A stretch of DNA of 64,000 nt, from positions 1 to 64,000 of the forward strand of contig DATIPO010000058.1 in assembly GCA_035471925.1 (NCBI GenBank). Reading direction: 5' to 3'. The notes under the pieces are model-generated. The model searched no databases. It was not told the DNA's origin and saw nothing but the letters and a program-made list of their open reading frames with translations. The translations under genes and the position numbers were made by a program. The DNA is from JANQFM01 sp035471925 (GTDB lineage Bacteria; Acidobacteriota; UBA6911; RPQK01; DATIPO01). Below are positions 17,621 to 26,259 of this stretch, piece after piece; the first letter of the stretch is position 1, and each line of letters opens with the position of its first letter.

Positions 17621-18493
17621 ATGCCTGCTGGAAATCTCATCGACCTGCGGAGGCGAGTCCGTTCGGTCAAGAACATCCGCCAGATTACGCGCGCCATGAA
17701 GTTCGTCTCGGCTTCCAAGCTGAAGCGGGCCCAGCAGCGCATCGAGGACGCGCGGCCCTACGCCAAGCGCATGCTGCATGTCCTCAATTCGGTGGCGGCC
17801 CGCGTGGAGGGCGCGCCCCATCCGCTGCTGGAGGAGCGCCGGGGCGACCGCACGATGCTGGTCGTCGTCACCTCCGACAAGGGACTGTGCGGAGCCTTCA
17901 ACACCAACATCATCCGAGCCGCCGCGCGCTACATCGAGAGCGAGGAACTCACCGAGAGCATCAACCTGACCCTGGTCGGACGCAAGGGCGTGGACTGGTT
18001 CAAACGCCGCCCCTGGCCCATCAAGCATCAATACGTCAACATCATGAGCCAAGTCGATTTCAAGTACGCTCAGGAAATCGCCCGCACTCTGATCGACTAC
18101 TACTCCGACAGCAAGCTCGATTCGGTCTTCTTGGTCTACAACGAGTTCAAATCAGTCATTCAGCAGGAAATCATCATTGAGCCCCTGCTTCCCATTCAGC
18201 GGCTGGAAGGCCAGGAAGACGAGAAAGGAACCGGCTACATCTGGGAGCAGCCGCCCGACATCGTTCTGGACAGGCTGCTGCCCAAACACGTTGAGACGCA
18301 GATTTTCAGGGCCATGCTGGAATCGGAAGCCGCCGAGCACGGTGCCCGCATGACAGCCATGGACTCGGCCACCCGCAACGCCAAGGAAGTCATCGAAGAC
18401 CTGACCCTTCAGGCCAACCGCCTGCGTCAGGCCTCGATCACCACCGAGATTATTGAAATCGTCAGCGGCGCCGAGGCGCTGGAGCAAGAATAG
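17621..18493 (+). CDS. atpG: F-type ATPase subunit gamma (AtpG)
   Basis: Central rotor shaft. It begins with the coiled-coil helix LIDLRRRVRSVKNIRQITRA and ends with the signature AMDSATRNAKEVIEDLTLQA and a C-terminal helix. The 290-aa length is normal. The SDKGLCGAFNTNI block confirms the family. Confidence 0.97.
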   Translation: MPAGNLIDLRRRVRSVKNIRQITRAMKFVSASKLKRAQQRIEDARPYAKRMLHVLNSVAARVEGAPHPLLEERRGDRTMLVVVTSDKGLCGAFNTNIIRAAARYIESEELTESINLTLVGRKGVDWFKRRPWPIKHQYVNIMSQVDFKYAQEIARTLIDYYSDSKLDSVFLVYNEFKSVIQQEIIIEPLLPIQRLEGQEDEKGTGYIWEQPPDIVLDRLLPKHVETQIFRAMLESEAAEHGARMTAMDSATRNAKEVIEDLTLQANRLRQASITTEIIEIVSGAEALEQE

Positions 18494-18505
18494 GAGTTTT
18501 TGAAA

Positions 18506-19930
18506 ATGGCGCAAGTCGAAGGAAAAGTTTTACAAGTTCTGGGACCGGTGGTCGACGTGGTTTTCGAAACCGGACACATTCCCAAGATCTATAACGCCAT
18601 CCGCGTGACCTCAGAAGGATTCGACACCGAGACCAAGATCGACGTCGTCCTGGAGGCCGCCCAGCACTTGGGCGAAGGGGTGGTCAAGTGCGTGGCCATG
18701 GCGCCCACCGACGGAATGGTGCGGGGCATGAGGGCCATCGATAGCGGCCGACCCATCTCGGTCCCAGTCGGCAAGCCGACCCTGGGACGCGTCCTCAACG
18801 TGCTGGGAGAACCGGTGGACGAGCGAGGTCCGGTGGTATCTGAGCTAAGTTATCCGATTCACCGTCCGGCCCCTGAGCTGATCGACCAGAGCACCGAGAC
18901 CGAGATGCTGGAAACCGGCATCAAGGTGATCGACCTGATCCAGCCCTTTCCCCGCGGCGGCAAGATCGGCCTCTTCGGAGGCGCCGGCGTGGGCAAGACC
19001 GTCATCATCATGGAGCTGATCAACCGCGTGGCCACCAAACACGGCGGATTCTCGGTCTTCGCCGGCGTGGGCGAACGCACCCGCGAAGGCAACGACCTGC
19101 TGCTGGAGATGCAGGAATCGGGCGTGCTGGACAAGGCCTCGCTGATCTACGGACAAATGACGGAACCCCCGGGCGCCCGCCTGCGGGTGGCCCTGACGGG
19201 AGTGACGGTGGCCGAGTACTTCCGCGACGAAGGCCAGGACGTGCTGCTCTTTATCGACAACATCTTCCGCTTCACCCAGGCGGGATCAGAGGTCTCGGCG
19301 CTGCTGGGACGCATGCCATCAGCCGTGGGATACCAGCCCAACCTGGCCACCGAAATGGGTGAACTGCAAGAACGCATCACTACTACCAAGAAGGGATCGA
19401 TCACCTCGATTCAGGCCATTTACGTGCCCGCAGACGACTACACTGATCCGGCACCCGCCACCACCTTCGCTCACTTGGACGCCACCACGGCGTTGGAGCG
19501 CTCCCTGACCGAGAAAGGCATTTACCCTGCCGTCGATCCGCTGGCCTCCACCAGTCGAATCCTCGACCCGGGAGTGGTGGGAGAAGAGCACTACAACACC
19601 GCCCGCCAAGTGCAGAGCATCCTGCAGCGCTACAAGGACCTGCAGGACATCATCGCCATTTTGGGTATCGACGAACTGTCGGAAGAGGACAAGCTGACCG
19701 TGGCCAGGGCCCGCAAGATCGAGAAGTTCCTGTCCCAGCCTTTCTTTGTAGCCGAGCAGTTCACCGGCATCGAGGGCAACTATGTGCCCATCGAAGAGAC
19801 CGTCCGCAGCTTCAAGGAAGTCTGCGAGGGCAAGCACGACGACGTCCCCGAGCAGGCCTTCTACATGGCCGGCGGCATCGAGGACGTGCTCAAGAAAGCC
19901 GAAGAGATGAAGGAATCGGAGGCAGCTTAG
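18506..19930 (+). CDS. atpD: F-type ATPase subunit beta (AtpD)
   Basis: Catalytic F1 subunit with P-loop GGAGVGKTVIIMEL, GERTREGNDLLLEM, and the beta-signature PADDYTDPAPATTFAHLD. The ATG at 18506 (MAQVEGKVLQ) has TAGGAG 9 bases upstream; the upstream TTG at 18500 adds two residues and is less likely. 474 aa. The stop is followed not by atpC but by 427 bases of repeat DNA. Confidence 0.98.
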   Translation: MAQVEGKVLQVLGPVVDVVFETGHIPKIYNAIRVTSEGFDTETKIDVVLEAAQHLGEGVVKCVAMAPTDGMVRGMRAIDSGRPISVPVGKPTLGRVLNVLGEPVDERGPVVSELSYPIHRPAPELIDQSTETEMLETGIKVIDLIQPFPRGGKIGLFGGAGVGKTVIIMELINRVATKHGGFSVFAGVGERTREGNDLLLEMQESGVLDKASLIYGQMTEPPGARLRVALTGVTVAEYFRDEGQDVLLFIDNIFRFTQAGSEVSALLGRMPSAVGYQPNLATEMGELQERITTTKKGSITSIQAIYVPADDYTDPAPATTFAHLDATTALERSLTEKGIYPAVDPLASTSRILDPGVVGEEHYNTARQVQSILQRYKDLQDIIAILGIDELSEEDKLTVARARKIEKFLSQPFFVAEQFTGIEGNYVPIEETVRSFKEVCEGKHDDVPEQAFYMAGGIEDVLKKAEEMKESEAA

Positions 19931-19940
19931 GCGAAAACAA

Positions 19941-20307
19941 GTCCGGCCTCGCTAAAGGCGAGCCCATTGGCTAGCCCCAACAGCCAGCGGCAGTTGTTTT
20001 GAAAGTCAAATCCAGGCTCGCTCAAGGCTAGCTCCAGCAGCCAGCGGCGGTTGTCTTGAAAGTCAAATCCGGCCCTCGCTGAGAGCGAGCCATAGGAGCC
20101 AGCGGTGGATGTTTTGAAAGTCAAGCGTCGCTCGAAGGCGAGCCCATAGGGCAGCCCCGGCAGCCGGCGACTGTTGTTTTGAAAGTCAAAATCCGGCTCG
20201 CTGAAGGCGAGCCATAGGCTAGCCCAGGGTCAGCCGTTGGCGAACGCAGTAAGCCAACGGCGCCACCCTGGGTAACGCAGCTTAGGAATCAACGCTGAAA
20301 GCGTGAA
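19941..20307. repeat. Palindromic dispersed element, copy 2, with five tandem hairpin units
   Basis: Fills most of the 427-bp gap between atpD and atpC. Five imperfect units of 57-65 bp run from 19941 to about 20225; each begins GTCAAA or a close variant, holds a GGCTCGCT/AGGCGAGCC hairpin and an AGCCAGCGGC motif, and ends TTTTGAAA. Then come the core pair CCCAGGGTCAGCC and GGCGCCACCCTGGG and the outer end AACGCTGAAAGCGTG, matching copy 1 in reverse orientation. No ORF is seen. Confidence 0.8.
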
Positions 20308-20357
20308 ATAAACGGAACCAGCAGGCTCTCACGAGAGCCAAACGCGGGCAGGCAAAC

Positions 20358-20762
20358 ATGGCCGAGAACAAAATCCGTCTTGAGATCGTCACTCCGAAGC
20401 GCCAGTTTTTCAGCGGCGAGGTGGAGGAAGTGAGCGTGCCCGGAATCGAGGGCTACATGGGCATCCTGCCCGGCCACGCTCCCCTGCTTTCCGAGCTTAA
20501 GACCGGCGTCATCTCCTACCGCGAAGGCACCCGCACAACCCGGCTCTACAGCGGCTGGGGATTCGTGGAGGTCCTGCCCGACTTGGTTTCGGTGCTGTGC
20601 GAAGAGGCAGCCCTTCCCGACGACATCGACGTCGAAAAGGCCCGCAAAGACAAATCCCGGGCTCAAGAACTGCTGGCGTCCAAGGATCCCGAGACCGACT
20701 ACAACCAGGCTCTGCAGATGCTCCAACACGCCGAAGCCCGCCTGGATGCGGCCCAGCACTAA
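20358..20762 (+). CDS. atpC: F-type ATPase subunit epsilon (AtpC)
   Basis: Rotor and regulatory subunit: N-terminal beta sandwich (IRLEIVTPKRQFFSGEVEEV, VPGIEGYMGILPGHAPLLSE) and a C-terminal helical hairpin. 134 aa. It is separated from atpD by a repeat element, so it may depend on read-through of that element or on its own promoter. Confidence 0.96.
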   Translation: MAENKIRLEIVTPKRQFFSGEVEEVSVPGIEGYMGILPGHAPLLSELKTGVISYREGTRTTRLYSGWGFVEVLPDLVSVLCEEAALPDDIDVEKARKDKSRAQELLASKDPETDYNQALQMLQHAEARLDAAQH

Positions 20763-20777
20763 GCTGGGCTTGCGAGT

Positions 20778-20805
20778 TTGCAAGAAGACCCGAATTTGCT
20801 ATAAT
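20778..20805 (+). promoter_or_regulatory. Sigma-70 type promoter of tRNA-Gln
   Basis: TTGCAA at 20778-20783 and a perfect TATAAT at 20800-20805 are 16 bases apart. The expected start of transcription is about 30 bases before the tRNA 5' end. Confidence 0.7.
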
Positions 20806-20841
20806 TCGCGGCTTCCGAGCCGACCATTCCAGAGGCATTGC

Positions 20842-20915
20842 TGGGGGATGGTGTAATGGCAACACGCGTGGCTCTGGACCATGAGATCGGGGTTCGATAC
20901 CCTGTCCCCCAGCCA
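20842..20915 (+). tRNA. tRNA-Gln (anticodon CUG)
   Basis: Folds as a full cloverleaf: acceptor TGGGGGA with TCCCCCA, D arm GTGT/ACAC, anticodon stem CGTGG/CCATG with the loop CTCTGGA placing CTG at positions 34-36, four-base variable loop, and T arm CGGGG/CCCTG around TTCGATA. The weak U1-A72 pair and G73 discriminator are glutamine identity elements. CCA is encoded. Its 3' end is duplicated 131 bp downstream. Confidence 0.95.
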
Positions 20916-21172
20916 GTTCGAAGTTCGAGTTGCGAGGTTCGAAGGTCGAGGGGCAGCCTTGCCCCAATTGCATTCCCAACCTCGAACTTCGCATATCGCA
21001 CCTCGAACCTCTCCCATCCCCCGCTTTCCCGGTTTGCCCCCAGCCAGTTCGAAGTTCGAGTTGCGAGGTTCGAAGGTCGAGGGGCAGCCTTGCCCCAATT
21101 GCATTCCCAACCTCGAACTCCGCATATCGCACCTCGAACCTCTCTTCTCTCCGCTTTCCCGTTTTCCCCTGC
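20911..21172 (+). repeat. Two tandem copies of a 131-bp repeat abutting tRNA-Gln
   Basis: The sequence from AGCCAGTTCGAAGTTCGAG (20911) recurs at 21042 with a period of 131 bp and only a few differences. The second copy is preceded by CCCCC, so the last 10 or so bases of the tRNA are also duplicated. Each copy holds several inverted GAGGTTCGA/TCGAACCTC arms and a GGGGCA/TGCCCC hairpin. Together with the spacer it fills the 342-bp gap before the next gene; no ORF is credible here. Confidence 0.8.
20950..20965 (+). terminator. Hairpin after tRNA-Gln
   Basis: GGGGCA (20950-20955) and TGCCCC (20960-20965) form a perfect 6-bp stem with a 4-base loop, 35 bases after the tRNA. It is followed by AATTG, not a T-run, so termination is only possible. 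A second identical hairpin lies in the downstream repeat copy. Confidence 0.35.
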
Positions 21173-21257
21173 TCATCCACTGCCCATGGGTCGTATTCGC
21201 ACTTGAGATTGTGTTGCGTCATACTAGAGGCTGCTCGGGGAGGAGGGGGAAGCCGTT

Positions 21258-22163
21258 ATGAAGATTGTAGTTACAGGCGCGACGGGAATGATCGGACGGC
21301 CTCTGTGCCGGCGATTGCTGGACGACGGCCACGAACTGGTCATCCTGACCCGCAGCTCCTCCAAGACCGCCCAAGTTTTTCCCGACTCCGAAATCATCTC
21401 CTGGGATGCCGTCTCGGAACCACCTCCGGCGCGGCTGATGCAAGGTGCCCGGGCCGCCATTCACCTGGCTGGAGAGAGCATCGCCGAGCGCTGGACCAAG
21501 CAGCGCAAGGCGGCCATCCACGACAGCCGCGTCTTTGGCACCCGCAATCTGGTCCACGGACTGCTGGAGTGCGAACCCCAGCCTGAACTGCTCCTGTGCG
21601 GGTCAGCCGTGGGCTACTATGGCCACACCGGAGAGAACAAGGTGGACGAGAGCTCTCCGCCCGGCCAGGGCTTTTTAGCCGACCTCAGCGTGCGCTGGGA
21701 GGAAGAGGCGTTGCCCGCAAAAGAGGCCGGCCTGCGACTGGTCCATCTGCGCACCGGCATCGTGCTCGACCCCGGGGGAGGCGCTCTGAAAAAGATGCTG
21801 CCCGCCTTCAGGTTGGGACTTGGAGGGCCTCTGGGCAATGGACGCCAGTACATGTCCTGGATTCACCTGGAAGACCAAGTGCGAGGCATTCTCCACTGCC
21901 TTGAGAATCAGGACGTCCACGGGCCCGTCAACCTGACCGCCCCCAATCCGGTCACCAACAAGGAATTCACGCGCACCTTGGGCAAGGTGCTGAAGCGTCC
22001 GGCTTTCTTGCCGGCTCCAGCTTTCGCGCTGCGCATGATCATGGGAGAAATGGCCGACCAAATGCTGCTGCAGGGTCAGCGGGTCGAATGCAGAGTGCTG
22101 CAAGAAAGCGGATTCGATTTTCGACATCCCCAGTTGCCCGAGGCACTACGCGACCTGCTCTAG
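21258..22163 (+). CDS. TIGR01777-type NAD(P)-binding epimerase (SDR39U1/YfcH family)
   Basis: Atypical short-chain dehydrogenase/epimerase of 301 aa. The N-terminal Rossmann motif MKIVVTGATGMIGRPLCRRL, the IHLAGESIAERWTKQRK block, GSAVGYYGHTGE and MSWIHLEDQVRGI are hallmarks of the TIGR01777 family. Substrate is unknown in the family. Stand-alone gene after the tRNA repeats. Confidence 0.9.
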   Translation: MKIVVTGATGMIGRPLCRRLLDDGHELVILTRSSSKTAQVFPDSEIISWDAVSEPPPARLMQGARAAIHLAGESIAERWTKQRKAAIHDSRVFGTRNLVHGLLECEPQPELLLCGSAVGYYGHTGENKVDESSPPGQGFLADLSVRWEEEALPAKEAGLRLVHLRTGIVLDPGGGALKKMLPAFRLGLGGPLGNGRQYMSWIHLEDQVRGILHCLENQDVHGPVNLTAPNPVTNKEFTRTLGKVLKRPAFLPAPAFALRMIMGEMADQMLLQGQRVECRVLQESGFDFRHPQLPEALRDLL

Positions 22164-22385
22164 GCCCGCCAGGCGGTCAACCGGTTTGCACACGGGACAA
22201 GTCTTGCGAAGAGAGTCAGAGGCTCCATTCTCTCGCCGTGAGAGGAAGCCCGTGCTATTCCTGATCCCGGATTGCGGAAACTATTGAGCCTCATTTCACG
22301 TTTATACTCCAGAGCATCGTCCCAAACGTCATCTCTAGGACGAGCTCGCATCCATTTTTGAAATATGAACTCTCGGGAGGAGAGG

Positions 22386-22874
22386 ATGAAAAAATTCGTA
22401 CTGATTGCTATCGTGATCCTGCTGACCGCCCCGGCGGCTTTTGCCCAAAGGGGAACCGCCCAAGCCGACTTCGACGGCAAGTCGGTCACCGTCGATTATG
22501 GCCGGCCCTCTTTGGCGGGACGCGACATGCTGGGACAATTGCAGCCCGGCCAAGTCTGGCGCATGGGCATGAACACAGGCACCATGCTGCGCACCGAAAC
22601 GCCTTTGGCTTTCGGCGATCAGCGGGTAGAACCGGGCAATTATCGCATGTGGGCACGGCTCAAGGAGGGTCGAAGCTGGGAACTGATTCTCAGCTCCAAC
22701 CCCGAATGGTACGATGGCGGAGAGAGCGACGTCGCAGTCGTCCCCTTCCAAAAAGGCGAAACCAGCGAAAAAGTCGAGACGTTCACCATCGAAATCCAAC
22801 AGGACGGTTCGCAAGGCTCGATTGTCTGCACCTGGGACATGCTCAAGCTGACCGCTGATTTCAAGGTAATGTAA
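22386..22874 (+). CDS. DUF2911-family exported protein
   Basis: Signal peptide MKKFVLIAIVILLTAPAAFA then a single DUF2911 domain: VDYGRPSLAGRDMLGQLQPG, WRMGMNTGTMLRTETPLAFG and YRMWARLKEG are typical. About 162 aa. GGGAGGAGAGG immediately precedes the ATG at 22386. Family function is unknown; the protein is expected in the periplasm. A strong intrinsic terminator lies about 250 bases downstream. Confidence 0.88.
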   Translation: MKKFVLIAIVILLTAPAAFAQRGTAQADFDGKSVTVDYGRPSLAGRDMLGQLQPGQVWRMGMNTGTMLRTETPLAFGDQRVEPGNYRMWARLKEGRSWELILSSNPEWYDGGESDVAVVPFQKGETSEKVETFTIEIQQDGSQGSIVCTWDMLKLTADFKVM

Positions 22875-22905
22875 GGAGTCGGGAAGCACTTCGAGAAATG
22901 CTGTT

Positions 22906-23018
22906 CCACCCTTACAGAGCTGTTTTCGGGCAGAGAGTTACCCGGGGTGCCCCGACGCCGTTCCGCGGCTGCGCTCGATCCTGGGCTGCCAAATGGCTCT
23001 CCATCAGCGAGCCCGGAT
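22906..23018. repeat. Degenerate copy 4 of the palindromic dispersed element
   Basis: CACCCTTACAGAGCTG resembles the element end; GGCTGCGCTCGATCCTGGGCT and ATGGCTCTCC...AGCGAGCCCGGA match the core and the first hairpin unit of the copies at 10688 and 32027, with many substitutions. It occupies the gap (22875-23263) after the DUF2911 gene, which otherwise holds only the terminator at 23123. Confidence 0.55.
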
Positions 23019-23122
23019 CTTCGGACTCGGCCCTGAGCCTTTAGCGGGGTAGCGGGCAGCAAGGTCACCGTCGTGGCTGAGAGTACCCGGCCGCTGCCCG
23101 TGGCGAGCAACAGAAAGTGCAA

Positions 23123-23153
23123 GGCCCCCAAGGGCCACCCTTGGGGGCCTTTT
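23123..23153 (+). terminator. Intrinsic terminator
   Basis: GGCCCCCAAGG and CCTTGGGGGCC form a perfect 11-bp stem around a 5-base loop, followed by TTTT. It ends transcription from the plus-strand gene upstream and may also shield the convergent solute-binding gene. Confidence 0.85.
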
Positions 23154-23263
23154 CTTGGTTCGATTGGCCTAGCGGAACAACGCCCCCGGTGCCTCCAGGT
23201 GGCGCCCAGGGGGGCCCGCGGAGCGCGGGCGCCTGACCCTGGCCAGGCGAATGTGCCAGCGCG

Positions 23264-24400
23264 TTAGTTCACCTGCAGAGTCACACCGCTTTCCTTGAGG
23301 CGGATGTTGACGGTGATGTTCTTAGGATGGGTGGGACGGATCTCCACTCCGGCATTGAAGCCGAATTCGTTCAGGCTGAACGTATAGTTGCCGGGAGGCG
23401 CCTGGATGCTGGCGTATCCCACCGGACCGCGGAAGTCGATGCGAGACGAACGCAAGTTCTGCCCCCCGCCGCGGACGCTGAAGCGCAAGTTGGCCATCTT
23501 GTAGATGTCAAAGCGGTAGTCGGCGTCCTTGGAGATGCGGATAGTCACATTGCGCGGCTCGACGGCCTGCTCCTGACGCTGCTTTCGCTGCTGATATCGC
23601 GCCGCCACCTGAGTCAATGAGTCGCCTAAGCTCTCTTCCAGCCAGCTTTGATAGAGGCCTTCGCTTTCGACCTCAGTGACGACGCCATTGATCAGTTCCT
23701 CCAAGTCGGGGGAATTGGGTGGAATGCCTACGGCCACGGGATAGGTCCCTACGACCTCGGGCAGAAGTTCCAGAAATCCGGCACCGGTCACGGTGGCCAG
23801 TGAAAAGGCGGCCATGCGGCGGTCGTCGAGAGCGACGTCAACTTCCTTGCGGCGCAGAGCCAGGACGGCGTCGTCGAGACTGGCCAGAGCCACGATTTCT
23901 GCTCCGGGATAGCTGGCTCGGGCGAATTCTTCCACTGCCGATCCTTTGCGCACCCCCAACTTCATTCCGTTCAAGTCCTCGGCAGCGGGTGCGTCCAGGG
24001 GGCGATGGACGGGATTGATGATGAAGCTCATTTCGGCCGTGTAGTAGGGCTGGGAGAAGTTGATCTGCTCTTTGCGGGCCTCGGTTACGCCCAAGGCGCT
24101 AACGGCGCACAGCACTTCGCCGTTTGCCACCGAGGGCACCAGTCCGGCGAAGGTGCGCGAACCCACCACCATGCGCACTTCTGTTCCGACCTTCTCGACG
24201 ATGCGCTTGGCCAGTTGATAGTCAGGTCCTGCGGGTTGGGCTTCTTGTTGGTAGATGAAGGGGCCGGCCAAGGGCACGGCGGCCACCACGGCGGTCCGTT
24301 CGGTTCTGGCTCTTTCCAGGGGCGAAGCCGCTTCTCCACAGGAGGCAACGACCAGCAGCAGAGTCGAAAAGGCCAGGACGGCGATCTTGCTTTTCGTCAT
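23264..24400 (-). CDS. Family 3 solute-binding lipoprotein with extra C-terminal beta domain
   Basis: Lipobox LLLVVASC after a signal peptide, then an SBP_bac_3 amino-acid-binding fold (LAGPFIYQQEAQPAGPDYQL, NFSQPYYTAEMSFIINP, GVRKGSAVEEFARASYPGAE). After about residue 255 there is a Gln/Arg-rich helix and a beta-rich domain of about 95 residues with APPGNYTFSLNEFGFN, which resembles a PEGA-type fold and is not part of normal binding proteins. 378 aa. No permease or ATPase is adjacent; it lies 38 bases downstream of another binding protein. Confidence 0.85.
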   Translation of the reverse strand: MTKSKIAVLAFSTLLLVVASCGEAASPLERARTERTAVVAAVPLAGPFIYQQEAQPAGPDYQLAKRIVEKVGTEVRMVVGSRTFAGLVPSVANGEVLCAVSALGVTEARKEQINFSQPYYTAEMSFIINPVHRPLDAPAAEDLNGMKLGVRKGSAVEEFARASYPGAEIVALASLDDAVLALRRKEVDVALDDRRMAAFSLATVTGAGFLELLPEVVGTYPVAVGIPPNSPDLEELINGVVTEVESEGLYQSWLEESLGDSLTQVAARYQQRKQRQEQAVEPRNVTIRISKDADYRFDIYKMANLRFSVRGGGQNLRSSRIDFRGPVGYASIQAPPGNYTFSLNEFGFNAGVEIRPTHPKNITVNIRLKESGVTLQVN

Positions 24401-24438
24401 ATCTCAAATACCTCGGCAAATTCTCGTCTCGTTGTCAA

Positions 24439-25719
24439 TCAGTCTCCTGAGCCTTGGCTTTCGCCGCTCATGGCAACTCGAATTTCTTCTTCGGCCCGTT
24501 TCAAGCGGAGACGGGCGTCGGCTCCGTTGAGGATGTCGTGAGCGGCTTGCCAATAAGCCTGGGAAACCTCATCGTAGCGGTCGCCCGCCTGCAGAGCGGG
24601 ACGTGAGACGGCCTTGTTCAGGTAATCTTCGATCTTGAGGAAAAAGGGCATGGCTCCCAGCACGGCCGGATCCTTGTAGAGATCGGCCATGGTGGGCGCG
24701 AAGCTTCCTTCAATGGCGCGCCGGCGCTGTTCCCGGTCGCGGGTGAGGAAGCGCACGAGTTCGGCAGCTTCTCTGGGATGGTCGGAATAGCGGGAAATCA
24801 TCAGTCCCCAGCCTCCCAGGGTCATGGCCGAGGCATAGCCGCCGCTGGGCAGTTCGCTGACGGCGAACTTGTCGGTGAGGTAAGCGTCCTGCTTGCTGAT
24901 GGCATAGACGTTGGTCCAATTGCGCATGAAGGCCGCGTTACCCCGCTGCCATACCGCCCGCGAATCGTCTTCCACGAAGGTGATGGTCTCCTGAGGCGAA
25001 ATGTCGGCAATCCAGGACGAGGCCCTTTGGAAGGCCGCCGCCGTCTCCTCGCTGTTGACGGTCGGATTGCCGTCTTGATCGAGGATGTTGCCGCCGCCGT
25101 GGGAATACTGCCATTCCAAGGCATTGCAGGTCAGGCCTTCATAAGCGCCTCCCTGCCAGACGTAGCCCCAAAAGTCCTGTCTCCCGGCCTCGCGTTCGCC
25201 GGATTGTATGGCGCTGGCCATGTCGTAGAGTTCACCCCAAGTCTTGGGAGCAGCACTGAACCCGTACTTCTCAAGCAGGTCTTTGCGGTAGTAGAGCACC
25301 GGCAGATCAGTAAACCAGGGAACGGCCACCAGCTTTCCATCCACCTGGTAGGACTGGAGAATCCTGGGAAAATGCGCCTCCAACTCGGAGGAGCGCATGT
25401 AGCCGCGCATGTCGACCGCGTGGGAGGCCACGATGGCGGGCCAGATCACATCGACTTGCAGAACATCGACCTCGGACGATTGGCGGTCGAAAATCTTCTG
25501 ATAGAAGGTCAGTCTCTCGCTGGTATTGGCCGGCGTCGGACGCACGACGACTTGAATGTTGGGATGTAGCCTTTCGAAGCGTTTGGCTCCATCGACCGTC
25601 AAGTCGAGTTCCTGCCCCGAGGCGCCGCCCGCAATAGTCAGGGTCACCGGACCTGAGCCGCAGCCCCAACATAGCAGGCAAAGGAAAGCCAAGACAGCCG
25701 TCAATGTCCGTTTTGCCAT
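24439..25719 (-). CDS. Family 1 (sugar-type) ABC solute-binding lipoprotein
   Basis: 426 aa with signal and lipobox (AFLCLLCWGC), then an SBP_bac_1 fold: GAKRFERLHPNIQVVV, DVLQVDVIWPAIVASHAVDM, VPWFTDLPVLYYRKDLLEKY and GGWGLMISRYSDHPREAAEL. It resembles trehalose/maltose binding proteins of the LpqY/ThuE kind. AGGGAGGAC precedes the ATG. No transporter genes flank it, so it may partner with a distant permease or a sensor. Confidence 0.87.
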   Translation of the reverse strand: MAKRTLTAVLAFLCLLCWGCGSGPVTLTIAGGASGQELDLTVDGAKRFERLHPNIQVVVRPTPANTSERLTFYQKIFDRQSSEVDVLQVDVIWPAIVASHAVDMRGYMRSSELEAHFPRILQSYQVDGKLVAVPWFTDLPVLYYRKDLLEKYGFSAAPKTWGELYDMASAIQSGEREAGRQDFWGYVWQGGAYEGLTCNALEWQYSHGGGNILDQDGNPTVNSEETAAAFQRASSWIADISPQETITFVEDDSRAVWQRGNAAFMRNWTNVYAISKQDAYLTDKFAVSELPSGGYASAMTLGGWGLMISRYSDHPREAAELVRFLTRDREQRRRAIEGSFAPTMADLYKDPAVLGAMPFFLKIEDYLNKAVSRPALQAGDRYDEVSQAYWQAAHDILNGADARLRLKRAEEEIRVAMSGESQGSGD

Positions 25720-26045
25720 ATGTCCTCCCTTCGAGGGTCACTTTGGATTGCTTCTAGAGGCAATCTTCCTTCCGGTTTTATCCTGAAGATCCTATTTCAG
25801 ACTAGACCATGGGGGCGTGGGCATGCAAGGAGAAAGGCCCCGCGTTGCGCCCTCTATCGGGCCGGGATTCCATCATCGGCGGAGATCGTTGGACGAGACC
25901 TCCGGGCCTTCCCTCAAGCGGTCGGAACGGGGCTTGCAGAACTTAAGATGAGGGAAGCGCGGGTTTGGCTGCGTTTAAGCACTAAGGTTACGAGGGAAGC
26001 GAGCCGATGAGACAATCAGCAGGACTTCCCCGAGGAGAACGCCTC
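25720..26045. other. Intergenic gap between divergent genes
   Basis: This 326-bp space separates the solute-binding operon (minus) from a small plus-strand gene. No gene or obvious repeat is seen. The part nearest the binding-protein gene is AT-richer and likely holds its promoter, but no clear -35/-10 pair stood out. Confidence 0.4.
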
Positions 26046-26249
26046 ATGGCTTGGATGACGACCTACATTCTGATCTCCATCGTGGGTTTCTACGCGCTGC
26101 TGTCGCTCTTGCTGGTAACCCGCATGCTCAAGTTCTGGGTGAGCGGTTCGACTCCCAAGGGCCAAGTCCGCCATCCCTCCCTGCCTCACTGGACCCCTCC
26201 GCGGGAAGCCATCACCGCCGAGAGTCAGGAGCATCACCTGAGCGCCTGA
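26046..26249 (+). CDS. Small single-pass membrane protein, 67 aa
   Basis: Unrecognised. One membrane helix (YILISIVGFYALLSLLLVTR) follows MAWMTT, and a hydrophilic Pro/His tail follows. CGAGGAGAAC lies just ahead of the ATG at 26046, making it the likely start rather than 26007. It converges with the EamA-like gene. Confidence 0.6.
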   Translation: MAWMTTYILISIVGFYALLSLLLVTRMLKFWVSGSTPKGQVRHPSLPHWTPPREAITAESQEHHLSA

Positions 26250-26259
26250 CCCACGACGC

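Noticed and set aside
20911..21172. Tandem repeats considered as CRISPR
   Set aside because: Only two units of 131 bp with no unique spacers, and no cas genes in the window.
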